A stretch of 64,000 nt of DNA from Isoetes taiwanensis (Eukaryota; Streptophyta; Lycopodiopsida; Isoetales; Isoetaceae). The stretch is from assembly GCA_021234155.1 (NCBI GenBank), contig JAJEKV010000079.1, forward strand, positions 1,618,789-1,682,788, read 5' to 3'. The notes below the pieces were generated by a model that saw only the letters and a list, made by a program, of their open reading frames with translations, was not told the origin of the DNA and ran no database searches. The position numbers were made by a program, and so were the translations under genes. Shown here piece by piece: positions 44,403 through 55,164 of the stretch. Position 1 is the stretch's first letter. Every line of letters starts with the position of its first letter.

Positions 44403-44790
44403 GTGCACATGCAATGCATCATGGCATAAGGAAATTTAAGATGATCCCATTATCGCCCATGATCATATGCCTACTTGTACATGATCCCCTGATCATGCAC
44501 ACCCGCAGTGCATCATGGCCCTGAATGTTTAAGTTTAGGGACATCTAGATGATCCTATCATCGCCCATGATCACGTGCTTAATCCTACATGACCTCCCTG
44601 CAGTCATGCACACCCACGGTGCGTGATGGCATAGAGAACATTCAAGATGATCTCATCATCGTCAATGCTCGCCGTTTTAAGCTACATGATCTTCGGTCAT
44701 GCACACATGCGGTGCATCACGACCTAGAGAACATTTAAGATGATCCCATCATCACCAATGATCCAATGCTTACTTGTATGCATCCTAGCT
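44403..44790. repeat. Tandem array, about 93-108-bp units
   Basis: Four diverged units start at about 44440, 44548, 44646 and 44739. Each has GATGATCC(C/T)AT(C/T)ATC, a CATGATC block, GTCATGCACAC and GCATCA-type blocks. The array lies 3' of the chromodomain, in the untranslated part of the chromovirus fragment. Confidence 0.75.
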
Positions 44791-44879
44791 ACTCTAAGAT
44801 GCGTATGCTCTCTCCACTTAAGCACTAACATACATGCTAAAGCTACCACTCATCTGACGAGCCGGTGTCAACTAAGTCA

Positions 44880-45110
44880 AAGGCGACCTGGCCGTCAAAG
44901 TGCTCCATGAACCGTGGGTATTATCTCTCTAAATCTTGTTTTAGTACCCAAGTTGCATCTTCCACAGATAAATGCTTCCATTTGACCAGAGATTGAAGGA
45001 ACTTTGACCTTCTTATCTTCTTAAATGCCTTATCAAGAAGGCTTTGGGGGACAATCTCAACTTGTTCCTCCGTCATTTCCAACAATGTTGGGGTCTCCAA
45101 TACATCTTCA
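44880..45110 (-). pseudogene. Chromodomain at the end of the chromovirus integrase
   Basis: Minus-strand translation gives KKIRRSKFLQSLVKWKHL followed by SVEDATWVLKQDLER, then a stop and YPRFMEHF. This is a chromodomain: the L-V-K-W-K strand and the E-D-A-T-W block are intact. In chromoviruses this module directs integration to marked heterochromatin. One in-frame stop lies after DLER. Confidence 0.8.
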
Positions 45111-45430
45111 GGATTGAGTGTATGTTTCTTAAGAAGACTTACATGGAAGACTTTATATATACCTTTAAGTGAGCTGGGAGATCAAGTCTGTAGAATTGGG
45201 TACCTACGCTATTTCCGACCTGAAATTCCCTTACCATCCTATGTTTGTATGCCAAATTCTTTTGACGTCTTCTCGCAGCTAACAAATACCCTCAAACTTC
45301 CTCCACTAACTCCTGCATATCCTCCAACAATCATTGAGAGACCTCTACTTTGGACACAGGATTTGAGGCATTTGATAGCCATAATTGAGCATAAAAGGGA
45401 CATTTGAGAAGATTCCTGCTTGGTGCTATT

Positions 45431-46367
45431 TTATACAAACTCCACCAAGTATATGTAGTCCTCCCACTTAGATTGCTTATTCCACACATAGTGCCTCAAC
45501 ATATCCTCTAGGATTTTGTTCGCCCTCTCCATTTGACCATCAGTTTGGGGATGATATGTTGTACTCATGCAAAGCTTCGTCTTTATGGCGGTGAAGAAAT
45601 CCTTCCAAAAGGTGCTTATGAACTTCGGGTCTCTGCCTGATATGATTCCTCTAGGCATCCCATGCAACCTAAAGTTTTCCTTCACAAAAAGCAAGGCGGT
45701 GTCTAATGTTGTGTCTGTGGTTCGACATGGCAAAAAATGTGCCATCTTTGACAACTTGTCGACCACTACCATCAGGGCGTCATGGCCCCTTGCTGTTTGA
45801 GGAAGGCCCTTTAATGAAGCCCACACTCACCACTTTACACTTCGCATCTGGAACCGGCAAATATTCAAGAGCTCCCCGGATTCGAAATTGCTTCGCTTTC
45901 ATTTGCTAACACAACTGACACTGCGAAATGTAGTTGGCAATGTCCTTCTTCATGCCAGACCAAAGGTAACTACTTCTTATCTTGAAGTAAGTTTTCATAA
46001 ATCCTGCATGGCCAGCTATTGGGCTATTATGAGTATCATGAAGAATTAACTTTTTTACTCTCAATATCTCAGGGATACAAAGTTCGTCCTTATAATATAA
46101 AAGGTTGCATTCCTTTTTATATCTCGTATAGGCTTCTCTTTCTTTACCAATCCTTGCTTCCTTGCTAAGGCTAGCCCATACTTCTTTGAATTCTACAATA
46201 GACGGAATGGCTTCCTCTATTTTCTTGCTGAATTCACTTGACAAATTCGATATGGCATTGCTGTGCACTCTGGTCTCCATTGGATGACGAGAAAGTGCGT
46301 CGGCAACTAGGTTTAACTTTTCTAGTTTATAGGTTATCTCGAAGTCATACTCTTCGAGGAACTCCAT
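45431..46367 (-). pseudogene. RNase H end and integrase of the chromovirus fragment
   Basis: 46367-45906 opens with MEFLEEYDFEITYKLEK and ADALSRHPME (end of RNase H), then the integrase zinc domain: HDTHNSPIAGHAGFMKTYF with CQLC. 45826-45431 holds the core: MVVVDKLSKMAHFLPCRTTD, SGRDPKFIS (second Asp), and TYHPQTDGQMERANKILEDM with the catalytic Glu in MERAN. The first core Asp falls in the gap between the two frames. Confidence 0.85.
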
Positions 46368-46706
46368 CTAGCGTCGGATTAGTGGTCAGTGTCTAACTGG
46401 GACTTTCTATCAAGCAAATAATGTCTCCAAACACGAAAAACCCTTACAACTGCTAGGAGCTCTTGATCATGCGTTGAGTAATGCTATTCGACGTTGGATT
46501 AGGCAAGGTTAGCATTGGTGCTGTTGTCAAAGTTTCCTTGAGCTTGTCAAAGGAAGCTTGAACGTTCTGAATCCAACGACCCAGTCTTTGAATTTCTAAT
46601 GCTTAGCGAGGTTCGAAAGAGGAGCTACCCACTTAGCAAGATCCTTGACAAACTTCCTATAATAACCTGCAAGGCCGAGGAAGCTTCTTACTTCTACTAC
46701 ATTTTT

Positions 46707-47604
46707 TTATGCTGGCCAATCAATTATTTCTTCGATCTTGGACGGATCAGTGGTGATTCCTTCAGCTGACAATACATAGCCTAGGTATTCCACCTTTGTT
46801 GTTACAAAATGACACTTTGAGAGCTTGCCAAACAAGCGGTGTCTGCTTAACTTCTCCAAGACTCTCCTCAAATGGATCGCATGCTCTTCCATTGATTTGC
46901 TGTAAATCAAGATATCGTCAAAGAATATGGTGATGAATTCATCTAAGAATTCCCTGAAGATATCATTCATCACGCGCATGAAGGTTGCTGGAGCATTTGA
47001 TAGACCAAAAGGCATAACTGCGTTCCGAAAATGGTCTTATGAATATCTTCCTCCTTGATTCTTATTTGGTGATAGCCCGACCTCAAGTCGATTTTGGAGA
47101 AGACCCTTCCTCTCTGGAGCTGATCCATTATGTCATCGGCTCTTGGCAATGCATACTTGTTCTTTATTACTTGCTTATTAAGCTGTCGATAATCAATGCA
47201 CATTCTTAGACTTCCGCCTTTATTCTTCACAAAGAAATGGGAGCTCCAAAAGGCGATACGCTTGGTCGAATGAATCCAAGCTCTAGCAATTCCTGCAATT
47301 GCTTCTTTAGCTCTGCTAGCTCTGGGGTGCGCGTCCTATAAGGAGCCTTGCCTAATGGCTTAGCATCTAGTGTAAGAGTGATCTCACACTCCACGCCTCT
47401 ATAAGGCGATAGCTCATAAATTTCATTCGGAAAGAGGTCATGAAACTCCTTAATTAGCTTAGCAATTGCCCTAGATAATTGCTTTAAACTTACCTCCTCC
47501 CTTCTATGCTTATGATCTGGCTCAATGGCCTCTAGCCTAAGGATGTACTCAACTTCATCCTGCAAGATGCATCTGTGCAACTGCTTTAAAGATATACACT
47601 GCAT
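46707..47604 (-). pseudogene. Reverse transcriptase of the chromovirus fragment
   Basis: Three overlapping frames (47604-47227, 47230-46970, 47015-46707) give one [57 protein letters not shown] (catalytic Asp), [16 protein letters not shown] and [18 protein letters not shown] (FFDD box). RNase H in several frames follows to 46367. Very similar to the RT at 61-62.4 kb. Confidence 0.85.
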
Positions 47605-47743
47605 TACAAAGGGATTCCCTTACCTTTGACCATAAAACGGTTGCCATTGAGCGCTGGGATTGAGATCTCATACTTATCACAACCTATCATTGTTGCTAGC
47701 TTCAGAAACTTCATATCAGTTATAAGGTCATACTTGCCAATAT

Positions 47744-47941
47744 TCATAATTTTGTACCCATGCTCAATTTGGTTCTGTTTAGGCCGATGTTAAAATTGAC
47801 TCTTCTTCCTTTAGTATGGCAAATTGCCCCAGTTTCTATATTAACCGGTCTTGGCTTCGACTTAAGAGTCTTAGACTTCAACAATGCTGCCAACTTAGGC
47901 AAAGCGAAGATGTCGGAGCTGCCTGTGTCTATAAGGACCAT
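47744..47941 (-). pseudogene. Protease fragment of the chromovirus
   Basis: MVLIDTGSSDIFALPKLAAL contains the D-T-G-S active site. It is cut at its N-terminal side eight bases before the LTR at 47949, and matches the protease of the 53.5-64 kb element ([20 protein letters not shown]). Confidence 0.8.
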
Positions 47942-47948
47942 GCGATAT

Positions 47949-48453
47949 TGTGACGACTATATGGATATTCGTATCATACTTGTATATATAAAAGATGGTC
48001 ATCACATGGATGCAAAAAGGTAGTTACACAAGACAAGAATTGAACTTGCAAAAGGTTTCAAGTCATCCAACTTTACCAAGTGTGCTACCAATACTTGTTA
48101 AAGATATTCCCTCACGTCTTTTTTATATGCGGAACTATTTCCAGGAGGTTCTAGAATATTCTAGAACTTAGATGCATGTGCGACATTCGACGTGATCTCA
48201 TCCATTGAAGTGGCGCGATCCTGACCATTGGCCTAGATATATAAGGAGGCACTTCCTTCTTGTCAAAACTATTCCGGTTCAACGCCAGTTTTGAGCCTTC
48301 TATGCATCTGTCTCATGTTCCTGCTTGCCGTCGGGCCATTGTGCTCTTGATTCTTGTTCATATATTAGATTCTTTACCGACCTTGGCATATTTTCTTCGT
48401 ATTTCTTGCATATTTTCCAAGTATTTTCCTTGTTTTCGTGTAGGTTCATGACA
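47949..48453 (+). repeat. 5' LTR (505 bp) of the Tf1/sushi-like element
   Basis: Begins TGTGACGACTATATGG and ends CGTGTAGGTTCATGACA, the same ends as the minus-strand LTR at 41286-41772. A TATATAAGG box lies at 48238-48246. ATTTGAATCAGAATTCC follows and is the probable primer-binding site; it is not the usual iMet sequence. Confidence 0.85.
48022..48097 (-). repeat. tRNA-like segment, antisense inside the LTR
   Basis: On the minus strand: ATTGGTAGCACACTTGG (D-arm/A box), GTTGGATGACTTGAAAC (anticodon-arm-like), AAGTTCAATTCTTG (T-arm/B box). It corresponds in position and orientation to the segment at 41641-41713 in the related LTR. Confidence 0.55.
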
Positions 48454-48540
48454 ATTTGAATCAGAATTCCTTACTGATTCTTGCCTGCTCTGATTCTAGC
48501 GTTCCCTTATCTATATTTGGTGGTTATTATCTCTATGGAG

Positions 48541-49410
48541 GAGATTTCATCCTTATTATAGCAGGTCCAGCAGCTTGTTCAATTATGCCAACAGTTGCGG
48601 TCGGATAATAAGGAGCTCAGAGAATGGGTTGCTTCATATGAGTCTGCTTCCAGCTCTGGATTGAGGCAATCGGAGCTTAAAATTAGCTTGCTCGAGAAGT
48701 TTGACAGCACTGGGTCCAAGCTTCATGGTTTTTTGAATCAGATCAAGCTTGTGATCCAGCTCCATCCTCATAGGTATCCCATGGCCCAGGAACAAGTTGG
48801 GTCGACTGGTTCTCTCCTTAACTCTAAGTTGGTTTTGGAGGAGCCCCAAAATTGCAGGATTTTGCTGCCTTCATTGTAGAGCTCGAGGAATGCTTTGGAG
48901 ACAACAGCAGTCACAAAATTCTGCAATCTCAAATAAGGCTCTCGTCCAACATCAGTATATGCATCAGAATTTCGCCAAAGTGCTGTAGATACAGCCTGGG
49001 ATGATGTTGCACTTCGAGATTGCTTTCGAAGAGGTTTACGTGAGGATGCCAAAGATATGTTGTTATCTACGGAGGATCCTCAAACTCTAGAAGAAGCCAT
49101 CAGATTTGCAGTCCATTGTAATAATTGGCTCTTCGAATGTAGGCAAGAGAGACGTAGTCATGTCTTTTCAATCTCATAAGCACCTGTTGCTATGCCTGCT
49201 TCGGTCCCATCTGTAGAATCCAGTAGGTCCGGGCCCGAGCCTATGCAGATTGATTGGGCGGTTCGAGAACCCTTGTCTGCTGCCGAGACGCAACGTCAGC
49301 AAGAGGCTAATATTTGCCTCTACTGTAGAGGAGCTGGTCATATTGCGCATGGATGCCCCTTGAAGCGCCCAAGCCAGTCAAAAAACTCCAATGGCCAGTC
49401 CGAGTAGTAG
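48541..49410 (+). pseudogene. Gag of the Tf1/sushi-like element
   Basis: Open pieces in several frames read as a sushi/Tf1 gag: LLEKFDSTGSKLHGFLNQIK, then LVIQLHPHRYPMAQEQVG, then ASEFRQSAVDTAWDDVALRD and LREDAKDMLLSTEDPQTLEE, LFECRQERR. The end holds one knuckle, CLYCRGAGHIAHGC (C-x2-C-x4-H-x4-C). It would form the particle and bind element RNA. At least three interruptions. Confidence 0.8.
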
Positions 49411-49458
49411 GAGTCTCTCGTCGGCCGGCTGCCATTTTTCAGACTCCTTGCACGCTTC

Positions 49459-49794
49459 ATGACAGGCTTATCCCATCAGATAGGGTCAACAAGGAATTTT
49501 TTTATCTCTATATCATTTGAATCAGAGGTTGGAAGGTTGGAAGCATTGGCGCAACCTGATTGTGGTGCAAATGCCTGCTTTATGGATAGTGCATTCACCA
49601 CTAAGCATGCCATCTCTAGAAGCAAGGTTGAGCATTCCAGTTCTGATGGTGTGATTGATGGACGTGAGATCTCCTCAGGCGCAGTCACAGAATATACTGC
49701 ACCTCTTCAGGCTTTGTTCGAGGGAGCTTCTTGTAGCATTTCCTTCAACCTCATCGCTAGTCCACATGCGCCAGTAGTTTTGGATCTACCCTAA
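49459..49794 (+). pseudogene. Aspartic protease of the Tf1/sushi-like element
   Basis: Residues LEALAQPDCGANACFMDSAF carry a D-C-G-A active site (canonical D-S/T/C-G-A). The stretch is open for 111 codons and is followed by the Ser/Pro/Leu linker at 49.8-50.2 kb. Confidence 0.7.
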
Positions 49795-50230
49795 CTCGAG
49801 CTACACAACCCACAGATTGATTGACGTACTAGATCTTTTCGGTTTCCTAGTGCTAGCTCTAGTTCCAGTTCATCTGCAGTTCAGGCCTCTGCACCAATAT
49901 CTACTTCAGATCGCGCAGTATTGTGGGCTCCTGATTCCATCCTTGTTGTTCCTGTTTCTGCTTGTCAGATCTTGTCTCTGCTCCAGTTCATATCCCAAAT
50001 TCTGACCATGTTCTAGATGATGTCCCAGCTCCAGTTCCTGTTTCAATTGCTCCTGTTCCTGCTCTTGCTCCTGTTCTTGCCTAATTTCGTATCTCAGTTT
50101 TCTGCTCCTCTTCCTGCTCCTCTTCACACCCTCAGTTTCGTATCTCAGAGATTTCTCTTCACGAGTTTATTTAATCTGGAAGGCAAGATCCAAGTTCATT
50201 AATTGCAATCCAAGTTCATCCATCGGCTAG
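49795..50230 (+). other. Low-complexity linker between protease and RT
   Basis: Repeating CTGCTCC/CAGTTCCTGTT-type units encode Ser/Pro or Leu/Phe runs depending on frame. The minus-strand readings (EQEQEQ) are shadows of this composition. Confidence 0.7.
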
Positions 50231-50240
50231 CTCTGCACCA

Positions 50241-51657
50241 GTGAAGTCTGCTCCAATAATCCCAGATAAATATGGCAAGTTCTCTGATGTTTTTGACAAA
50301 GTCAAGACCAGCAAGCTCCCAGAGCATCGTCTATATGATTGTCCTATTGATTTAGAGCCCGAGATAATGTTGCCATATGGTCCTATATATGGTCTATCTC
50401 CCGCTGAGTTGAAGGTTTTGCGGGATTATATTGAAGAGAATCTAATTACTAGTTTCATTCGACATTCTCAGACCTATCTTCTTCGTCAAAAAGAAAGATG
50501 ATTCTTTGCATCTAGTCGTTGATTATCGTGGCCTCAATAAAATCACAGTGCCAAGTCAGTATCTGCTTCCTCTGATTCCAGAGTTGTTGGAGCGACTCCA
50601 GGCTGCACGCTATTTTACGAAGATTAGTCTTCATGGTGCCTACAATCTTATCCAGATCGGGAGGGTGATGAGTGGAAGACAGCATTTCGTACTCGGTATG
50701 ACCATTTTGAGTACATAGTTATGCCGTTTGGGCTTACCAATGCTCCAGCAATATTCAAACATATGGCCAATGATGTCTTCTGGGAGTTCTTAGATATTTT
50801 TGTTATCATCTGTTTGGATGATATTCTTATTTATTCTCTCACTCTTGATGAACATGTGAGGCATGTTCGACAAGTCCTTCAAAAGTTTCGGGAGCATGGG
50901 TGATATGCCAAACTAGAGAAATGCCAGTTCGAGCAAGATAATGTCGAGTTTCTTGGCTATCATATCACTCCACATGGAGTCTTTATGGACCCCGAAAAAG
51001 TTAGCATTGTTCTGGAGTGGCAAACACTCTCTTTCGTTCGAGATATTCAGTGTTTTCTTGGGTTTGCCAATTTCTATTGGAGTTTCATTGGGGATTATTC
51101 GGAGATTGCCCTTCCTTTGACATGCCTCACGGTTAAGGGCGTGCCGCTTGAATGGAGTGTGGAAACAGAATCTGCTTTCGTTACCCTGAAACATGCTTTT
51201 ACCATGGCACCAGTTCTTGCTCATGCAAATCCTTCACCTCCATATGTTGTCGAAGCAGATGCTTCTAATTTTGCTCTTGGTGGTATCCTGTCACACGAGG
51301 GGGGTGACGATGAATTGCATCCGATTGCCTATCAGTCGCGAAAGTTTCAGGCCGTCGAGATCAACTATCCAATTTATAAGGAGCTGTTGGCGATAGTTGA
51401 TTCTTTCGAGGAGTGGAGGCATTTCCTGGAGGGATCTCCTCATAAGGTGACAGTCTATACAGATCATCAAAATCTAGAATATTTTCAGTCTGCTTGAGTG
51501 TTCAACCGTTGTCAAGCCCGGTGGCATACTCAATTATTATCTTGCATTGATTTCGTGATCAAATAGCGTCCTGGACCCCTCCAAGGGAAGCTTGATGCCT
51601 TGTCTCGAGGCTCCTACCTTGAGCCCAAGCCAGGTGATCCTGCATTTGAACAATACT
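50241..51657 (+). pseudogene. Reverse transcriptase and RNase H of the Tf1/sushi-like element
   Basis: The RT leader is KLPEHRLYDCPIDLEPE and YGLSPAELKVLRDYIEENL; after a shift at about 50490 come [46 protein letters not shown] and [12 protein letters not shown] (LDD box). The first palm Asp (usually K-x-D-L) reads Ser in TKISL. RNase H follows: YVVEADASNFALGGILS, NYPIYKELLAIV and VYTDHQNLEYFQSA, a stop, then ARWHTQLLSCIDFVIK and LDALSR. The signature matches Tf1/sushi/Tcn1 elements. Confidence 0.85.
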
Positions 51658-52241
51658 AAAGTAAGTTAATCTGCATGTTACGTTAAGTTATTGTGATAAG
51701 TAAGAACTCAGATAGCATTGAAGAATAGCATCACTTTGCCACTTGTAAAGAACTTGATAATGTTTCTCATAGTCAGTGTTTAGTACGTGTGGTTGCATGA
51801 GAATAATTTTTCACTTGTTGTATATATTAAAAAAAAGGGGGGATAATAATGTGGCCATACTATAAATGGGTAAAACATGTGTTTGTATCAGAATAACTCT
51901 TTTATTTGTTGTACATCTTTGATGTGTAAAACCGTTTTGCATTTATAGGATATGTTTTGTGAGGTACCATTGATCTTAATGGGTTTATGAGAAGTGGTAA
52001 AAATATAACATTTGTGTTTAACATATAAATACTTGGTCATTATGTGGTGGTGTTGAAATTGATTGTGGTTGTCGTCTGAGCAGGCCTACTCTAGTAGGTG
52101 TATATGTAGTATTTTTACCTTTCGTATAGTGTTGATGCCATTCAAAGTGTTAGGCTTTGTAGATTAAAGACCAAAGTATATTAATAAAAATGCACTTTCG
52201 AGGTAACTATGATCATATTGTTTGATATATGATAAGATAGA

Positions 52242-53487
52242 CAATTTTTTTTTTTTTTTGAAGGACGTGAGACTCTTTTTATTGACAAGAACAAAGGCGC
52301 AATACACAATGCACAGATAGGAATTAAACCCTAGTGGATAGGCTGATCCAACTAGGCATAAACACCCGTCTATGCATAAGAAGAACACTGTAAATACGTC
52401 TGCCAAATTATCTCTTTTTTATCATCAGCTAGAGATGAGCAACGATAAGCTTTAGTGATCTTCTGGCGAAAACCTGATGGAGAAGGCTGTCGATCGAGAT
52501 GTGTGCACCTTGGAAAATACACAAACGTCGCCTCTGCCGGATAGACCACAAAAAATCAACTAGAAGCAAGATGAAATGCCCGGGCCACGCCAAGTTAGGC
52601 CGTGGGGGATAAAGTGCAAGTAGGATCTCCTGGCTATTGAGAGACACACTGAAAAGAGTGAACAACCACGTCCAAGAAAGCTGTAGATGATCGCACAAGA
52701 AAAAGCAGTGTTCAATAGTTTCAACACATTGGCCACAGAGAGAGCAACGATCTGAGACTCTAGGGTTCATCTTATGAACCAAGACATTCACTCGAACACA
52801 TCTATGAAGAGAATTTGCCATCGCAGCGCTGACACTTTAGGGTGGAGCAATTTATCCCATGTCCACATCCAAACACTTTTCCACTGTGATTGAGGAACCT
52901 GACGATGCCAGTGCTGGGATGGAGGAAGAGCTCACAATCTAAAAGCAGCCTGTACATGGAAGAAACAAACTTTTCTGGCTTAACACGTGCATCACATATC
53001 CAAATAGGCACATCAGCCTGTGGTTGCTGCACAGTGGATGGCAAAAAAATCAGCCACCCCAGCCCAGATTTGCCGATCCCATCTGTATAACATAAATCTC
53101 GTCTGAAAAACCTCCCATGACAAAAGATGACCAGAATCATACCAAGCTGCAATCGTTAAAACCCCAGCTAGCCGCCAACGCCATTGGGTCGTTGGATGTA
53201 CAAGTGCACATAAAGGCTGCTGATCATGCATACCTTGCAGGGGAAGCCACCAGCATGACATTGACAATGAAGCACAAGCTTGGGGATTAACATGGAATAA
53301 AGATCTAACCACATTCCAAGCAAGCAAACCTTTAAGGAATGGGGAAGCGTTTGGATATGGATGCAGAGGATACAACAGGGTCCATGGGAGACTAGGCTTG
53401 ATCGTTGAGGCATGCTTGACAGCCCAGATTGTCTTGTGAAAGGGAAGACACTGCAGAAGTGATTGCCGCGCCAACCTTAAGCCAGGA
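52242..53487 (-). mobile_element. L1-type LINE 3' part with poly(A) tail
   Basis: On the minus strand the element ends in a run of A (plus-strand T-run at 52243-52260) and carries the C-terminal part of L1 ORF2. Its upstream (5') edge is exactly the first base of the chromovirus LTR at 53488, as expected if the chromovirus inserted into a longer L1. The rest of the L1 would then lie beyond the right end of this window. Confidence 0.8.
52429..53474 (-). pseudogene. L1 ORF2 C-terminus with zf-RVT finger
   Basis: Three frames: 53474-53013, with PLPWTLLYPLHPYP-like sequence and WRWRLAGVLTIAAWYDSGHL; 53152-52802, with PIWICDARVKPEKFVSSMYR; and 52821-52429, with RCVRVNVLVHKMNPRVSDRC. A shifted WDKLLHPKVSALRWQILF precedes the finger. 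The zinc finger of plant non-LTR elements is RCSLCGQCVETIEHCFFLC (C-x2-C...H-x4-C). RT catalytic parts are not in the window. Confidence 0.8.
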
Positions 53488-55150
53488 TGTGACGTTCCAA
53501 GTATTTATACGGCATATGTATAAATATATTGACACGTCATCCAGTATAGATACGCCACCATGGGTAGGGGGTTGACCTAAAAGGGATTAAATTAGCTATG
53601 CTAATTTAATTATTAAGGATAATAACCTATAATTAAGGAACTAATATTTAAAAGGGATAATTAGGCTAATTAGGGTTTGGGAAGGTGCCACTTGGCCAAA
53701 ATCGATTGGCTAGCATGGTGATGCTACTTTGGTCCATTAAAGCGGATCACCACCTCCCATATCGACCACAATTCACCTTGGCGGTTGAGCGCCACCCTTG
53801 TGACGGTGGCGCCACCTTGGCGATTGAGCGCCTACCTTGTGATTGGTGAGCACCACCTTGCCCAAGTACTTGCACCTCGTGTGATCGGTGAGCATCGAAG
53901 TTTCGTAAGGATGGAGGCACCAAACGATAACGGGTCGAGCAGGAATACAGGTGGGTGGTTAGTATAGGCTGATATTCTAGGGTAGCGCCCTTTTGGGCAC
54001 TTGTTGTGTTGTTTTATCTGTTCTTTCTGTGCTTTTATTCGTAGGAACTAACCCTTGGTTGTAAAGGAAAGTTCTCTTTATATTTTGATTCTGGTTTTGC
54101 TCTCAAAGGATGGATTGATAGCTCTTTGCTTAGTTAGCACTCGAGATGGGGGATTACGGAGGGTAGAGACCTCTCGAGGCCATATATTGTAGTATGCTCC
54201 TAGATAAAGCCAGTTTTATCCCAATAATGCGGCTTTGTGTACAAGAGACCACCAGGTCGTAGATGCTATGGTCCGGCTTAGCACCCGGAAGAAGGGAACC
54301 GCGTGGTGAATTGGGGGTGGGGTCTTGCCGCGAACATAAAAGGCTCTGAGACTCCTACAATGGGCTAGGCCCTGATGGTCGGTCCGCGTAGAGGGCGAGG
54401 TATGGGTACGACACTCCACAGGTGTAGAGGTGTGACCGTATGGGGCACCTTGCACTTTGGTAGATTTAGGGTGAGTAAATTCCGGTGCAGTCGCGGGGTC
54501 GTTACGATGCGCGACGCGTATTCTCTAACTCACCCATGGAACCACTGTGATCACGGAGCGGGACGCTTCCACGACCTGCCTCATCGGACCGGGCGTCATG
54601 AACCACAGGTAGGCTCCGGTAGGGTGATACCTCGAGCCTGCGTCTCCGGGAAGAGCTATAAGCGAAGCCATGGCGTGAGCTTCGACCCATCCACCAAAGT
54701 GTGCCGCAGGGGGGCGGATGGAGTGGACAACCCTAGCCAATGTTCTATGCCGATAGCGCCCGGGTTATACCTGCATGCGCGCTGATCTCTTGAGGCCCAG
54801 CCGTCAGTCGATCCTCACTGGAGTCTGAGCCAGGGTAGAACCATGGGTTTGGGGTGTTTTCTTAGGTTTAGATGCATATTCTTGGTACTTGGATGGATGC
54901 GCCACCCTTCGTGGTGGTTATTTATATATATTTTATGCTATGTGCTAACCCTTGTATTCACGCTTCCGCGACGTAGGAGTCCATTGAAGGCGTGGGCCGA
55001 ATGACCCCTCTGTGTCCTTCACTTGAGCATCTTATCATAGATGGCCCGAGTTAGACGGAGGGCCCTGCTCGTGGCGAATTGGTCGCCATGGGAGGGGAAA
55101 GTCCCCGTATGTATATGTCCGAGGGCCGTATATGTTCAGGGAGCGTCACA
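53488..55150 (+). repeat. 5' LTR of the chromovirus (1663 bp)
   Basis: Starts TGTGACGTTCC and ends GGGAGCGTCACA, so the termini are short inverted repeats (TGTGACG/CGTCACA), and is directly followed by the primer-binding site. The length is assigned from these ends; the 3' LTR lies outside the window. Open frames inside it (for example 136 codons from 54375) are not expected to be genes. Confidence 0.85.
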
Positions 55151-55151
55151 G

Positions 55152-55164
55152 TGGTATCAGAGCC
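55152..55164 (+). other. Primer-binding site (initiator Met tRNA)
   Basis: TGGTATCAGAGCC starts two bases after the LTR end and is the classical complement of the plant initiator methionine tRNA 3' end. Confidence 0.9.

Larger units (their letters stand above)
44060..47948 (-). mobile_element. Chromovirus (Ty3/gypsy) fragment, protease to chromodomain
   Basis: Minus-strand order: protease (47941), RT, RNase H, integrase, chromodomain and a 3' region with tandem repeats. It has lost gag, its 5' LTR and its 3' LTR. The right edge is the LTR of a plus-strand element starting at 47949; the left edge, just past a TTATGGGGGTAG polypurine-like tract, is the LTR remnant of the 41.3-44.1 kb element. 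It is closely related to the chromovirus at 53.5-64 kb. Confidence 0.85.
47949..52241 (+). mobile_element. Tf1/sushi/Tcn1-like LTR retrotransposon, no integrase seen
   Basis: 5' LTR 47949-48453, then gag with one zinc knuckle, protease, a low-complexity linker, RT and RNase H. After the RNase H (DALSRGSYLEPKPGDPAFEQY, stop at about 51658) I see no integrase; a purine tract (AAAAAAGGGGGGATAATA) at about 51830-51848 is followed by TGTGGCCATAC, which may start a diverged 3' LTR. The end at 52241 is set by the adjoining L1 tail and is not proven. It may have inserted into the chromovirus fragment on its left. Confidence 0.75.

Noticed and set aside
44403-44790. CRISPR-like array
   Set aside because: Units are adjacent and diverged over their whole length with no constant-repeat and unique-spacer alternation, and the genome is eukaryotic.
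49906-50127. Minus-strand frame with an EQEQEQ/KRSRKRSRK low-complexity protein
   Set aside because: It is the shadow of the repetitive linker between protease and RT on the plus strand.
54375-54785. 136-codon plus-strand frame and several minus-strand frames
   Set aside because: They lie wholly inside the chromovirus LTR and show no domain.
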